Assembly (NCBI RefSeq): GCF_900167465.1
Contig: NZ_FUWR01000002.1
Coordinates: forward strand, 124,001 to 188,000
Source of the DNA: Trichlorobacter thiogenes
GTDB lineage: Bacteria; Desulfobacterota; Desulfuromonadia; Geobacterales; Pseudopelobacteraceae
Direction: 5' to 3'
Length of the DNA stretch: 64,000 nucleotides
The notes beneath the pieces were generated by a model. That model was given only the letters and a program-made list of their open reading frames with translations. It made no database searches and was not told the DNA's origin. Position numbers and translations under genes: made by a program. Shown piece after piece: positions 8,757 to 17,800 of the stretch; the first letter of the stretch is position 1, and each line of letters starts with the position of its first letter.

Positions 8757-10154
8757 ATGTCTGATCAGAATCCACACAAGAGCAAGGGCTGGCAGGTGGT
8801 TATTGCAGGTACCGGTATTAACCTGGCCCTGGGCGTGCTGTACGCCTGGAGTATCTTTAAGGAAGCCATTGTCAGCTCTATCAAAGCTGGTGGTCCCGGT
8901 GCCTTTCAATGGGAAATGACCTCGGTTGGTACCCCCTATGCGGTTTGTTGTCTCACATTCTCCTTTGCCATGATTATCGCTGGTAAGGCCCAGGATAAGA
9001 TCGGTCCGGCCAAGACCGCCCTGATTGGTGGTCTACTGGTGGGGGCCGGATTTGTGTTGCTTGGTTTTACCACCAGCTTTGCTGGTTGGGTGCTGGGTTT
9101 CGGCGTTCTGGCTGGTGCCGGTTTCGGATTTGGCTATTCTGCAGCAACGCCTCCGGCGGTTAAGTGGTTTTCATCAGCCAAGACAGGTCTGGTGGCTGGT
9201 ATCGTGGTGGCCGGTTTTGGTCTGGCCCCGGTCTATATTGCGCCGCTGGCCAAGACCCTGCTGCATGCCTATGGCATCCAGAACTCCATGCTGATTTTGG
9301 GCATCGGCTTCCTGGTGGTTGTCTGCGGTCTTTCCTTCCTGCTGGTAAACCCGCCCAAAGGCTATGTACCCCGTGAAGTGCTGCGCGGCTACTATCCTGC
9401 GCTGGATGCCGAGAAGAAGAAAAAGGAAGAGGCCAACGCCACCGTCAGCGAGGTGCTGCGTTCACCTAAATTCTATGTGCTCTGGATCTGTTTCTTTATC
9501 GGTGCCGGTGCTGGTCTGATGGTGATCGGCAGTGTGGCTGGTATGGCCAAGAAAAGTATGGGCGAGATGGCCTTTGTGGCAGTTGCAGTGGCTGCCCTGG
9601 GTAACGCCGCTGGTCGGATCGTTGCCGGGGTGCTGTCAGACCGGATCGGCCGTCGTGCCACCCTGTTTATCATGCTGGCTTTCCAGGCATGTCTGATGTT
9701 TGCTGCCATTCCTATTACCGCAAAACCCAACCCTGTTACGCTGGTGTTGCTTGCCACCTTTATGGCCTTTAACTATGGTTCAAACCTGGCCCTGTTCCCT
9801 TCATTTGCCAAGGATTACTGGGGGCTTAAAAACTACGGCCTCAACTACGGCGCCCTGTTTACTGCCTGGGGTCTTGGCGGGTTTGTGCTGGTGCAGGCTG
9901 CTGACAAGATCAAGGCGATGCCGAACGGCAATACGAATGCCTTTATCGCTGCCGGTGTATTGCTGCTCTGCGGTGCTGCTCTGAGTGTCTTCCTGGCTGA
10001 CAAGAAGAAAGTTGCTGCTGGAGAAGCAGAACCTTCCCGCTGGCAAGAGTTCTGGGCAGAGTTTTCACTGGGCTTCAAGGTGTTCCTCGGTTTTGAGGCA
10101 CCTCAGGTTCGCGCTCCCCGTAACTGGGATGCCATTGAAAAGGGTCGCGCCTAA
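8757..10154 (+). CDS. OFA-family (oxalate/formate antiporter-like) MFS transporter
   Basis: The 465-residue, 12-span major facilitator protein sits in the inner membrane. It resembles OxlT-type OFA members in its opening GWQVVIAGTGINLALGVLYAW, the loop AGKAQDKIGP between spans 2 and 3, and the repeated DRIGRR loop in the second half. OFA members exchange or import small carboxylates; the substrate here is not evident. The start is the ATG preceded by GAGGAGG. An upstream in-frame extension of 91 codons runs through the sigma-54 promoter and is not plausible. It is transcribed alone, divergently from the kinase-regulator block, and ends at a strong hairpin terminator. Confidence 0.9.
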   Translation: MSDQNPHKSKGWQVVIAGTGINLALGVLYAWSIFKEAIVSSIKAGGPGAFQWEMTSVGTPYAVCCLTFSFAMIIAGKAQDKIGPAKTALIGGLLVGAGFVLLGFTTSFAGWVLGFGVLAGAGFGFGYSAATPPAVKWFSSAKTGLVAGIVVAGFGLAPVYIAPLAKTLLHAYGIQNSMLILGIGFLVVVCGLSFLLVNPPKGYVPREVLRGYYPALDAEKKKKEEANATVSEVLRSPKFYVLWICFFIGAGAGLMVIGSVAGMAKKSMGEMAFVAVAVAALGNAAGRIVAGVLSDRIGRRATLFIMLAFQACLMFAAIPITAKPNPVTLVLLATFMAFNYGSNLALFPSFAKDYWGLKNYGLNYGALFTAWGLGGFVLVQAADKIKAMPNGNTNAFIAAGVLLLCGAALSVFLADKKKVAAGEAEPSRWQEFWAEFSLGFKVFLGFEAPQVRAPRNWDAIEKGRA

Positions 10155-10172
10155 CAGATGCTGTAGATAGTC

Positions 10173-10209
10173 ACAAAAGAAGCCCCGCTCTGTTCGGGGC
10201 TTCTTTTGT
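10173..10209 (+). terminator. rho-independent terminator after the MFS gene
   Basis: A 15-bp perfect stem (ACAAAAGAAGCCCCG with its complement) around a 7-base loop ends in TTTTGTTT, 18 bases after the stop codon. The flanking A-run makes it potentially bidirectional. Confidence 0.9.
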
Positions 10210-10433
10210 TTGACTGCCACTTTTTCAGGTGTAGAGTTAATTTTGAAAACGGCAGTTACTCACGCGGGGCCGCGAGCTCGCGGATAAAATCAAGTAGGTG
10301 CCTAAAATAAGGAACAACCCTACAGGTGAAACAATAACATGGCGTAGCCAAATGACTTTACTCTTCGCGTCTCCGTGCCTCCGCGTGCAACTGCTTTTTA
10401 TGGGTTAAAGTCTCTACACACAAGGAGAATGCT
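10210..10433. other. intergenic region with GC palindrome and degenerate repeat
   Basis: No gene is seen. The region contains a 14-base perfect palindrome CCGCGAGCTCGCGG (10270-10283), preceded by a GC-rich run. At about 10363-10388 there is a degenerate tandem-like stretch (TTCGCG.CTCCGTG.CTCCGCGTG), of a kind often dispersed in intergenic DNA of environmental bacteria. An AAGGAG ribosome-binding site ends the region. No clear promoter was identified. Confidence 0.4.
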
Positions 10434-11999
10434 ATGGATCGTCCCATGATTGATCAACTGCTGAATCCAGGCATTTACCCTGACCCCACCACCGCAGTGC
10501 AGCATCTGCAGACCCATATCTCTCACCTTTTTCTGACTGACCGGTATGTCTACAAGATCAAGAAACCGGTTGATTTTGGTTTTCTTGATTTTACCTCCCT
10601 TGAGAAGCGCCGCTTTTATTGCCATGAAGAGTTGCGTCTGAACCGGCGGCTCTCTCCTGATATCTACCTCGATCTGGTTGCGCTGTATCTGGATGCTGAT
10701 GGCATGCTGAGTTTTCAGGCTGATGGGCCGGTAGTGGAGTATGCGGTCAAGATGCTCAGGATGCCCCAGGAACGGATGATGTCCTGCCTGCTGGAGCAGG
10801 GTGGGGTAACAGAAGCGGATATTGATGCCATAGCAAAGAAGGTGGCCCGCTTTCATGCAGAGTCTGAGCGGAGTAACGGCATTGCCCTGTTTGGCACGGT
10901 GGAGGCGATCAGGAGCAACTGGCTGGAAAACCTGCGGCAGGCTGCGCCCTATTGTGGCCGAACCTTGTCGGAGCAGGACCATGCCATGATTGCGGAACTG
11001 GCATTGCGGCGTTTGGAACAGGACTCATCACTGTTTCAACGGCGCCTGCAGCAAGGGTATATCCGCGAATGCGATGGTGATCTGCATACTGAGAATATCT
11101 GTTTGGATGGTCAGGTACATATCTTTGACTGTATTGAGTTTAATGAAAAGTTTCGTTACAGCGATACTGCCGCTGATGTGGCGTTTCTGGCAATGGATCT
11201 GGAGAATCATGGCCGCCGTGATCTGGCGGAGCGATTTGTTGAGCGTTACCGGTTTTACAGCGGGGATACTGGTCTGCGGCAGGTTCTACCGCTGTATCTG
11301 GCTAACCGGGCCTTTGTGCGGGGCAAGGTGGAGAGCTTTCGTCTAGATGACCCGCTGATTGCACAGGAACAGAAAACAGCTGCTGCTGTCCGGGCGCAGC
11401 GGTTCTTCCGGCTTGCCAGAGGCTATCTGTTGCGTGAACAGCTACCCAAAATCCTGTTTCTTACCTGTGGGCCAACCGGTTGCGGCAAGACCGCCCTGGC
11501 CGATGAGCTGGCTTTTCAGCTGGGGATGGCGCATTTTTCTTCGGATCTGGAACGGAAGTGGTTGGCCGGTGTGGCGGCTACCGAGCGGAATGCTGACATC
11601 TATACCCCAGCCTGGAATCAGGCGACCTATGACCGCCTGTTTGAACTGGCCAGACAGTGTCTGGCAGCACAGGCCAGTGTTATTCTGGATGCCACGTTTC
11701 TCCAGCGACGTGGCCGGGAGCGTTTTGTCCGGTTGGCTGCGGAGTCCGGTGCCAGGGTGGTTATTCTCCAACTGTCCTGTCCTGATGAGCTGGTCAGGCA
11801 GCGTCTGGAACAACGGCAGGCCAGGGGGGACTCGGCTTCCGACGGTACCTGGCAGGTCTTTCTGCAGCAGATGAAGTCTGCTGAGCCGCCAACTGCAGAT
11901 GAAGGGCTGCTAATCGTCCTGGATGCAACTGAAGAGCCGTTTACCATGGTTGAGGCAATCCTCAATCAGCTTAGCCAAGCACAATCAGAAACGGGTTAG
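10434..11999 (+). CDS. aminoglycoside-phosphotransferase-like kinase fused to P-loop ATPase/kinase
   Basis: The 521-residue protein has two halves. Residues about 20-330 resemble the APH/choline-kinase fold, with the catalytic loop CDGDLHTENI (His-x-Asp type, Asn after) and the metal-binding Asp in IFDCIEFNE. Residues about 340-515 are a P-loop kinase-like domain with Walker A GPTGCGKT and a downstream SVILDATFLQRRGRERF segment typical of small-molecule or polynucleotide-type kinases. The architecture is known as a bifunctional phosphotransferase/ATP-binding protein of unknown substrate; drug resistance should not be assumed from the name. ATG 10434 follows AAGGAG. Its last 29 bases overlap the end of the convergent YkgJ gene. 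Confidence 0.8.
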   Translation: MDRPMIDQLLNPGIYPDPTTAVQHLQTHISHLFLTDRYVYKIKKPVDFGFLDFTSLEKRRFYCHEELRLNRRLSPDIYLDLVALYLDADGMLSFQADGPVVEYAVKMLRMPQERMMSCLLEQGGVTEADIDAIAKKVARFHAESERSNGIALFGTVEAIRSNWLENLRQAAPYCGRTLSEQDHAMIAELALRRLEQDSSLFQRRLQQGYIRECDGDLHTENICLDGQVHIFDCIEFNEKFRYSDTAADVAFLAMDLENHGRRDLAERFVERYRFYSGDTGLRQVLPLYLANRAFVRGKVESFRLDDPLIAQEQKTAAAVRAQRFFRLARGYLLREQLPKILFLTCGPTGCGKTALADELAFQLGMAHFSSDLERKWLAGVAATERNADIYTPAWNQATYDRLFELARQCLAAQASVILDATFLQRRGRERFVRLAAESGARVVILQLSCPDELVRQRLEQRQARGDSASDGTWQVFLQQMKSAEPPTADEGLLIVLDATEEPFTMVEAILNQLSQAQSETG

Positions 12000-12672
12000 C
12001 CAACCCTTCTGCTGTCAGATACTCCTGCACTGCATCAGGTCCATCAGCCAAACGTCTGCTCAGCTGATGTTCAAGCTCAAGCCAGACCAACCAGGGCAAT
12101 GACCCTAGTAATGAAAATACGTAAACTGTTTCCATCTGCTTCAGGGTGGCTTCCTCAAGCTCCTGTCCGATCTCCTGCGGTGTTGCCGCATAATGGGTTG
12201 GAAAAGCCACTGCGGATCGATCCAGTGATTCCATAAAGGCCTGCTTCTCATTGCTGTCAAGGCTGGCGAAATCGGTTACGCACCACGCAGGTTCTTTGGT
12301 GGCAAGCAGCGAACGGCAGGAAAGGGGGCGTGAGGCATAGACGCCGCAGGCACCGGTCTGATCAAGGAAGGGGCAGGGGCCAGCCTTGAAACGGTAGGCG
12401 TGCAGCCATTCCTTGAGACTGGCAGAGCTGTCGGCAGCATGCTTTATCCCTGCGATCTGTGCTTTCAACCGTTCGTGCTGTTCCTTATCAAGCGCAGCTG
12501 CCACCAGCAGCGCCTCAGGGAAGGTGCAGTTAACCACCAGTGAACAGCAGCCGCTGCAGCCTTTGCCGCAGTGGATACTGCCGCCACGCTGGCGGTATTC
12601 GGAGCTCCAGGCAGTGATCAGGTGGTCGAAACAATCCTGGCGTTCCTGTACTGAATCAAGCAGTTCTTTCAT
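11971..12672 (-). CDS. YkgJ-family cysteine-cluster protein
   Basis: This protein of about 233 residues has the YkgJ metal-binding pattern: HCGKGCSGCCS near residues 35-45, then CPFLDQTGACGVYASRPLSCR. It is predicted to bind zinc, iron or an Fe-S centre; the function is unknown. The ATG at 12672 is placed 7 bases after GGAG. A longer in-frame extension to 12879 overlaps the nitroreductase gene and looks non-native. The gene follows the ferredoxin-nitroreductase by 25 bases on the same strand, so they probably form an operon. It converges with a 29-base overlap on the kinase fusion. Confidence 0.8.
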   Translation of the reverse strand: MKELLDSVQERQDCFDHLITAWSSEYRQRGGSIHCGKGCSGCCSLVVNCTFPEALLVAAALDKEQHERLKAQIAGIKHAADSSASLKEWLHAYRFKAGPCPFLDQTGACGVYASRPLSCRSLLATKEPAWCVTDFASLDSNEKQAFMESLDRSAVAFPTHYAATPQEIGQELEEATLKQMETVYVFSLLGSLPWLVWLELEHQLSRRLADGPDAVQEYLTAEGLANPFLIVLG

Positions 12673-12697
12673 GGGATGACTCTCCATCTTTAACCTG

Positions 12698-13519
12698 TCA
12701 ACGCCAGACGACGTTGCCAAAATTCCGCTTGGGAGGTCGCTGGTAGCGAACCGCCGGTTTGCCCAGCAGCATGGCATAGCTCGGTTGGTGCCCTTCCGGC
12801 AGCGCCAGGGCATCCCGTAACGGTTGCCAGCTTTCGCAGGCATACTGGAAGTAACCGGCCCAGCAGGTTCCAATCCCATAGGCAGGGGCCGCCAGGTCCA
12901 GATAGGACAGGGCGATCAAGCCATCTACCGTGCCTATGGAAAAATCCTTATGGGTATGGGTCAGCACCAGATGCGGCGCCTTACGACTGATCGGGTCATT
13001 GCCTTTGTCCCATGACTTGATCATCCCCTCAAAATTGACGTTAAGCCCCGCAGGAGATATCTGACTTGCCAGGTGCCGCATCCAGTCCACCACTAATCCT
13101 GACAGACGACGCAGTTCATCCGTATCGTAGATTACCAGCCATTGCAGTTCCTGGCAGTTCATGCCGGTGGGGGCGTAGCGCATCAGGTCCAACAGTTCCT
13201 GCAGCGTTTCCCGTTCAACCGGTTCAGGGCTGAAGCGTCTGATGGAACGTCGCATCCGCAGGTGGTGGGCAAATTGCTTCTTGGGGATAGGGGCATGCAG
13301 GGCAGGGTAGGTTGTTGGATCAAGCCGTGGGTCCTCTACGGTTATGGCTGCAGTGGGGCAGACCGCTTCGCAGTGGCCGCAGATGATGCAGCGCTCAGCC
13401 CCATCATCGCAAAAACGGGGAAAACTGCCGTCCGGCAGACGGATGATCCGTAGCGGGCAGGTGGCGGCGCATTCGCCGCAACAGGTGCAGTCGGCATGGT
13501 TTACCTTCAGAGTTGGCAT
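12698..13519 (-). CDS. nitroreductase with N-terminal 2[4Fe-4S] ferredoxin domain
   Basis: Residues 1-60 of this 273-residue protein hold two ferredoxin clusters: CTCCGECAATCP and CIICGHCEAVCP, each CxxCxxCxxxCP. Residues about 85-273 are an FMN-binding nitroreductase domain opening MRRSIRRFSPEPVERETL, where the RRSIRRF Arg residues contact FMN phosphate. Such fusions are common in anaerobes and probably pass electrons from ferredoxin-level donors to flavin; the substrate is unknown. The gene is divergent from the pyrophosphatase gene (88-base gap) and lies upstream of a YkgJ gene on the same strand. Confidence 0.92.
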   Translation of the reverse strand: MPTLKVNHADCTCCGECAATCPLRIIRLPDGSFPRFCDDGAERCIICGHCEAVCPTAAITVEDPRLDPTTYPALHAPIPKKQFAHHLRMRRSIRRFSPEPVERETLQELLDLMRYAPTGMNCQELQWLVIYDTDELRRLSGLVVDWMRHLASQISPAGLNVNFEGMIKSWDKGNDPISRKAPHLVLTHTHKDFSIGTVDGLIALSYLDLAAPAYGIGTCWAGYFQYACESWQPLRDALALPEGHQPSYAMLLGKPAVRYQRPPKRNFGNVVWR

Positions 13520-13607
13520 AACAACCTCGCTTGAAGCTGATTTCCTGATGCACAGAATTGCATTCTGTCATATCATGCGGTTTGACACAACCTTGGGAGA
13601 ATCAGCT

Positions 13608-15254
13608 ATGCATGAAAAAATCTACGTTATCGGCCACCGTAACCCGGATACCGACTCCATCGCCTCTGCCATCGCCTACGCCGCCTTTCGGCGCAGTCTC
13701 GGACACAACAATGTTGTTGCCGCCATGGCCGGGCAACCCAACCCGCAGACCAGCTATATCCTGAAACGGCTGGGGATTGATCCACCCACCTCTCTGGCTG
13801 ATGTCCACCCCAAGGTGCGGGATGTGATCAGCCGCAGCCCGGTGACTGCCCCTACTGACCTGCCACTGAAGGATGCCCTTGAGCTGTTCCACCGCCATGC
13901 CATCCGGGTGCTGCCGGTGGTTGATCAGGAGCGCAAGCCCCAAGGGGTGGTTTCCCTGCTCAAGCTGTCTGAAAAATATCTGGTGGCCGGTACTGACCGG
14001 CGGCGGGGGGTGGATAGCAGTCTGGCAGCCCTGGCACGTTGTCTGGAGGCCACGGTACTGTGCGGTGCGCCTGCTGATCAGATGGAGCACCTGCACCTGT
14101 TTATCGGCGCCATGACGGAAGAGTCGTTCAGCAAACGGATTGAAGGCTACGACCCGGCCAGCCTGCTGATCATGACCGGCGACCGTCCCTCGATCCAGCA
14201 ATCGGCCATTGAATCCGGTGTGCGGCTGCTGGTGATCACCGGCGGCCTGCCGGTGCGTGATGACCTGTTGCTTGTGGCAAAAGAACGTGGCGTTACCGTC
14301 TTCTCAACCCCCCATGATACCGCCACAGCAGCCTCGCTGGCCCGGCTCTCCACACCACTGGCCTGTTTTGTGGATCAGAAGTTTGAGCGGATCGGGGTGA
14401 TGGAGTCGGTGGAGCATCTGCGCCTGAAGCTGCTGCATTCCGGCGAACCGGCCGTGGTTGCGGTGGAAGAGGATGGCAGCATCGCTGGGGTGGCCACCAA
14501 ATCATCCCTGTTGACTCCGCTGCCCTATGCCCTGATCCTGGTGGACCATAATGAACTGACCCAGGCGGTGCCCGGTGCAGAATCGGTGGAGATCCTGGCG
14601 GTAATTGACCACCACAAACTGGGTAACCCTCCCACTAATCAGCCGATCACCTTTATGGCAGCCCCGGTGGGCAGTACCTGCTCAATTGTGGCCTCACTCT
14701 ACCGTGAACGGGGGATGGAGCCGGAACAGCCGATCGCAGCCCTGCTGCTGGCAGGGATCATGTCTGATACGGTTATCCTTAAATCTCCCACCACCACGTC
14801 TCGCGATCGTGAACTGGTGGCCTGGCTGGAGCCGATTGCCGGGCTTGAGCATGCTGCCTTTGGCAAGGATATCTTTGCCTCCTGCAGTGGCTTTTCTGCC
14901 CATGCCACCCTTGAAAAAGCGGTGCGGGCCGACTTTAAAGAGTTTACTGCCGGTGATACCCTGTTCGGAGTCGGTCAGGTTGAGGTGGTCGGCTTTGATG
15001 AATTTTATGAATTGAAGGATCAGCTTTGGGACGTATTACGTCAGGTAAAACAGGCTGACAAGCTTGATTTGGCTGGTTTGATGGTAACTGACATCTATAG
15101 CGAAACTACCCTGTTTCTGGCAGAGGGCAAGAACGAGCTGGCCCACCTGATGGGCTACCCCCAGGTTGAACCACACCTGTATGAACTGAAAGGGGTCATG
15201 TCCCGCAAGAAGCAGATGGTACCGCACCTGCTGAAGGTGCTGGGGGCGTTGTAG
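13608..15254 (+). CDS. ppaC: manganese-dependent inorganic pyrophosphatase with CBS and DRTGG regulatory insert
   Basis: The 548-residue enzyme is a DHH-family pyrophosphatase, PPi to two Pi, in the cytoplasm. Residues 1-65 carry the metal site GHRNPDTDSI; later motifs are VDHNE and the DHH motif VIDHHKLGN. Between about 70 and 305 sit a CBS motif, a DRTGG domain and a second CBS motif. This is the layout of the nucleotide-regulated pyrophosphatases (adenine nucleotides and diadenosine polyphosphates bind the insert in characterised members). Plain family II enzymes are about 310 residues, so the extra length is the regulatory insert. The ATG at 13608 follows GGGAGA; the open frame upstream reaches into the divergent gene and is not used. 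Confidence 0.93.
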   Translation: MHEKIYVIGHRNPDTDSIASAIAYAAFRRSLGHNNVVAAMAGQPNPQTSYILKRLGIDPPTSLADVHPKVRDVISRSPVTAPTDLPLKDALELFHRHAIRVLPVVDQERKPQGVVSLLKLSEKYLVAGTDRRRGVDSSLAALARCLEATVLCGAPADQMEHLHLFIGAMTEESFSKRIEGYDPASLLIMTGDRPSIQQSAIESGVRLLVITGGLPVRDDLLLVAKERGVTVFSTPHDTATAASLARLSTPLACFVDQKFERIGVMESVEHLRLKLLHSGEPAVVAVEEDGSIAGVATKSSLLTPLPYALILVDHNELTQAVPGAESVEILAVIDHHKLGNPPTNQPITFMAAPVGSTCSIVASLYRERGMEPEQPIAALLLAGIMSDTVILKSPTTTSRDRELVAWLEPIAGLEHAAFGKDIFASCSGFSAHATLEKAVRADFKEFTAGDTLFGVGQVEVVGFDEFYELKDQLWDVLRQVKQADKLDLAGLMVTDIYSETTLFLAEGKNELAHLMGYPQVEPHLYELKGVMSRKKQMVPHLLKVLGAL

Positions 15255-15262
15255 GCAGCGGT

Positions 15263-16204
15263 TTATCGTTCAGCAACCAGATACTCGCTGGTAATAACCT
15301 CATAATGGTTGCAATGGGTGCGCATCTTCCAGGCATGTGTACCAGTCTGGGCAATGGTCCAGGCTGGTACAAGAATCCCGTCTTTCCCCTCCAGCAATCC
15401 GCGCACATTATCTTTCCCTCTTCCTTTGTAAGGTCCGGTTGTGGTGCCGCCCAGCCAGCGTTCTTCAGCTGCCGCAGTTGTGGACCATGAAAACGGGTCT
15501 GCAAACAGGAATGAGGCGTTTTGGGGCGCTGCTACCCGGTTCATCTCAAACAGATGGGCAAGTGGATAGCTGACACGGTCCAGCAGGTTCAGTGAGGCGA
15601 TCTGATCAAAGCAGTTGGCGCTAAACGGCAGCCGCAACGCATCAGCAATTACAAACTCAACATTGTCAGTGCGCCATGATTCAGGCAGAGACAGGTGGAA
15701 TGTCTCAGTCAGATTTCCTTCCAGGGGCAGAGTGAAATCCAACTTCCGCTTTAATGCAAGAGTACGGGCGGTCTTGATAAAACCGTGGGAAAGGTCACAT
15801 CCCACGGCCAGATTGCAGCGGCTGGCCATCTCAAAGGTAATCCTGCCCACTGAACAGCCTGCATCAAAGCCTGCTGCAGCAGCCTTGGACAGGCAGTCTG
15901 CCCACGGGATAGCAAGCCCTTCATGTACGGTATCCCCCAGCAGATCACCATAGTGACTCCAGAGGTAGCGGTCAGTCATCCCCTTTTCTTCATAACGCCA
16001 TTGTGCGCCAGCAGGGCTGCTGTCAGGATCAGGCAGCAGGTGGGCAATTCCTTCCTTGATGGGGAAACGTCGCTTGCACGTTGTACAGGTCAGGGTGCCG
16101 CTGATGATATCTCCATCTGCTTCACGATCTGTTTTCAGGTTTAGCGGATATTCTTTGGGCAGACAGGCAGGGCAGATCAGGTGTGGGAGCAGGAATCGTT
16201 TCAT
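15263..16204 (-). CDS. SAM-dependent methyltransferase with N-terminal zinc-ribbon (Trm112-like)
   Basis: In this 313-residue protein, residues 1-60 hold CPAC and CTTC pairs, a Trm112-like zinc ribbon usually fused to or paired with methyltransferases. The class I methyltransferase fold follows, with motif I at about residue 115 (FDAGCSVGRITFEMA) and the acidic residue at the end of strand 2 (VGCDLSHG). The later segment VEFVIADALRLPFSANCFDQI is the typical Methyltransf_11 motif. The substrate is unknown. It converges on the pyrophosphatase gene 8 bases away, with no separate terminator visible. Confidence 0.85.
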   Translation of the reverse strand: MKRFLLPHLICPACLPKEYPLNLKTDREADGDIISGTLTCTTCKRRFPIKEGIAHLLPDPDSSPAGAQWRYEEKGMTDRYLWSHYGDLLGDTVHEGLAIPWADCLSKAAAAGFDAGCSVGRITFEMASRCNLAVGCDLSHGFIKTARTLALKRKLDFTLPLEGNLTETFHLSLPESWRTDNVEFVIADALRLPFSANCFDQIASLNLLDRVSYPLAHLFEMNRVAAPQNASFLFADPFSWSTTAAAEERWLGGTTTGPYKGRGKDNVRGLLEGKDGILVPAWTIAQTGTHAWKMRTHCNHYEVITSEYLVAER

Positions 16205-16320
16205 GGTGAGTGGTCTGGTGATCCTTGAACAAGAATAGTGGGTGAGCGGATGTTTGGCAAAGTATACTGCAGGCTTCTTCCGTAAGGCAACAAAGGATGC
16301 TGCTGTAACCGGCTTTCTGT

Positions 16321-16350
16321 TTGACAGCCTACCTGTCTAACTGGTACTCT
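16321..16350 (+). promoter_or_regulatory. candidate sigma-70 promoter of the helicase gene
   Basis: TTGACA at 16321-16326 with TACTCT 18 bases downstream. The -35 is perfect and the -10 weak. Transcription from here would pass through the hairpin at 16402-16430 before the helicase start. Confidence 0.4.
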
Positions 16351-16401
16351 CTCTACCATTACAAACTGTTTCAGGAAGATCACGAGTTTCATAGCACTTG
16401 T

Positions 16402-16430
16402 AGCCCCGGACAATTTCGGGGCTTTTTTCT
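16402..16430 (+). terminator. terminator-like hairpin in the helicase leader
   Basis: AGCCCCG and CGGGGCT (7-bp stem, 8-base loop) followed by TTTTTCTT, ending only 26 bases before the helicase ATG. No plus-strand gene lies directly upstream, so it may act as an attenuator rather than as the end of a transcript. Confidence 0.65.
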
Positions 16431-16456
16431 TGAGCACCACAGAAAGAAGGACGTTC

Positions 16457-17779
16457 ATGCCGTTTCAACAGTTTAGTTTTCACCCCAAGGTGGTTGCAGG
16501 AATCACCGCCCTTGGCTACACCACCCCCACACCTATTCAAGCTCAGGCAATACCAAAGATCATGGCAGGCCATGACCTGATGGGGTTGGCCCAGACCGGC
16601 ACCGGCAAAACCGCTGCCTTTGCCCTGCCGATCCTGCACCGTCTGATGCAGGGGCCGCGCAAGCAGGTACGCGCCCTGGTGATCGCCCCTACCCGCGAGC
16701 TGGCAGAGCAGATCAATGACGCCATATTGGAACTTGGCCAGCAGACCCGCCTGAAAAGCATCACTGTCTACGGTGGCGTCAACGTTAATCCGCAGATTGA
16801 GAAGCTCAAAAACGGGGTGGAGATTGTGGTGGCCTGCCCTGGCCGTCTGCTGGATCATATTAACCAGGGCACGATAGACCTGACTAACCTGGAGCTGCTG
16901 GTGCTGGATGAGGCAGACCAGATGTTTGATATGGGTTTTCTGCCCGATATCCGCCGCATTTTGAAGCATCTGCCATCACAGCGTCAAACCATGTTGTTCT
17001 CAGCCACCATGCCGACCGAGATTCGCGGCCTGGCCCGTGAGATCCTGCGCGATCCGGCCACAGTGCAGGTGGATCATGTTGCTCCGGCAGCCACGGTCAG
17101 TCACGCGTTGTATCCCGTGGCCCAGCACCTAAAGACAGGGCTGCTGATGCAGTTGCTGAAGCATACCGATACCAATTCAGTGCTGATCTTTACCCGCACC
17201 AAGCACCGCGCCAAGCGGGTAGGGGAGCAGCTGGAAAAGGCAGGCTACACCGCAGCCTCACTGCAGGGTAACCTTTCACAAAACCGGCGTCAGGCGGCCA
17301 TGGACGGCTTCCGTAACGGCACCTACCAGATCCTGGTGGCAACCGACATCGCTGCCCGGGGGATTGATGTGTCACAGGTGTCCCACGTGATCAACTATGA
17401 TATCCCGGACACCAGCGAGGCCTATATCCACCGGATCGGCCGCACCGGCCGGGCCGCCAGAAACGGTGATGCCTTTACCATGATAACCGATGAGGATACT
17501 GCCATGGTCAAGGCGATTGAGCGCACCCTGGGGGCTGCCATTGAACGCCGCACTGTGGAGGGGTTTGATTACGCCGTACCTGCCCCCCGCAAGGATGACG
17601 AGTTTGCCCGGCCACCGCGTCCGCCACGGAACCAGCCCAAGGCAAAGAAACCAGCGCCCAAGCCGGCAGCAGGGCAGGGTACAGCACCAGCCGCTGCAGG
17701 GCATAAACCAGCCGGGTCAAAGCCTGCTGCGCCAGCAGGTGGAGTACGGCATCCGCAGCGGTCATCACGTCCACGTTAA
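16457..17779 (+). CDS. rhlE: DEAD-box ATP-dependent RNA helicase (RhlE-like)
   Basis: The 440-residue helicase has all core motifs: Q motif around FSFHPKVVAGITALGY, motif I AQTGTGKT, Ia PTRELAEQ, II VLDEADQMFDMGF, III SAT, and VI HRIGRTGRA. The last 70 residues are a basic Pro/Ala/Lys-rich tail typical of RhlE-type helicases, which helps bind RNA. It likely remodels rRNA or mRNA, for example in ribosome assembly or at low temperature. ATG 16457 follows GAAGG; an upstream in-frame start would add nine residues. The ABC-F gene starts 21 bases after the stop. A terminator-like hairpin in the leader suggests regulated expression. Confidence 0.9.
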   Translation: MPFQQFSFHPKVVAGITALGYTTPTPIQAQAIPKIMAGHDLMGLAQTGTGKTAAFALPILHRLMQGPRKQVRALVIAPTRELAEQINDAILELGQQTRLKSITVYGGVNVNPQIEKLKNGVEIVVACPGRLLDHINQGTIDLTNLELLVLDEADQMFDMGFLPDIRRILKHLPSQRQTMLFSATMPTEIRGLAREILRDPATVQVDHVAPAATVSHALYPVAQHLKTGLLMQLLKHTDTNSVLIFTRTKHRAKRVGEQLEKAGYTAASLQGNLSQNRRQAAMDGFRNGTYQILVATDIAARGIDVSQVSHVINYDIPDTSEAYIHRIGRTGRAARNGDAFTMITDEDTAMVKAIERTLGAAIERRTVEGFDYAVPAPRKDDEFARPPRPPRNQPKAKKPAPKPAAGQGTAPAAAGHKPAGSKPAAPAGGVRHPQRSSRPR

Positions 17780-17800
17780 TCTTCTATTGGAGTTTGCTAA

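Noticed and set aside
10434-11999. Aminoglycoside resistance gene
   Set aside because: The kinase fold is APH-like, but the fusion to a P-loop domain defines a different family of unknown substrate.
12673-12879. Longer start for the YkgJ gene at 12879
   Set aside because: It overlaps the nitroreductase gene and adds non-family sequence; GGAG precedes 12672.
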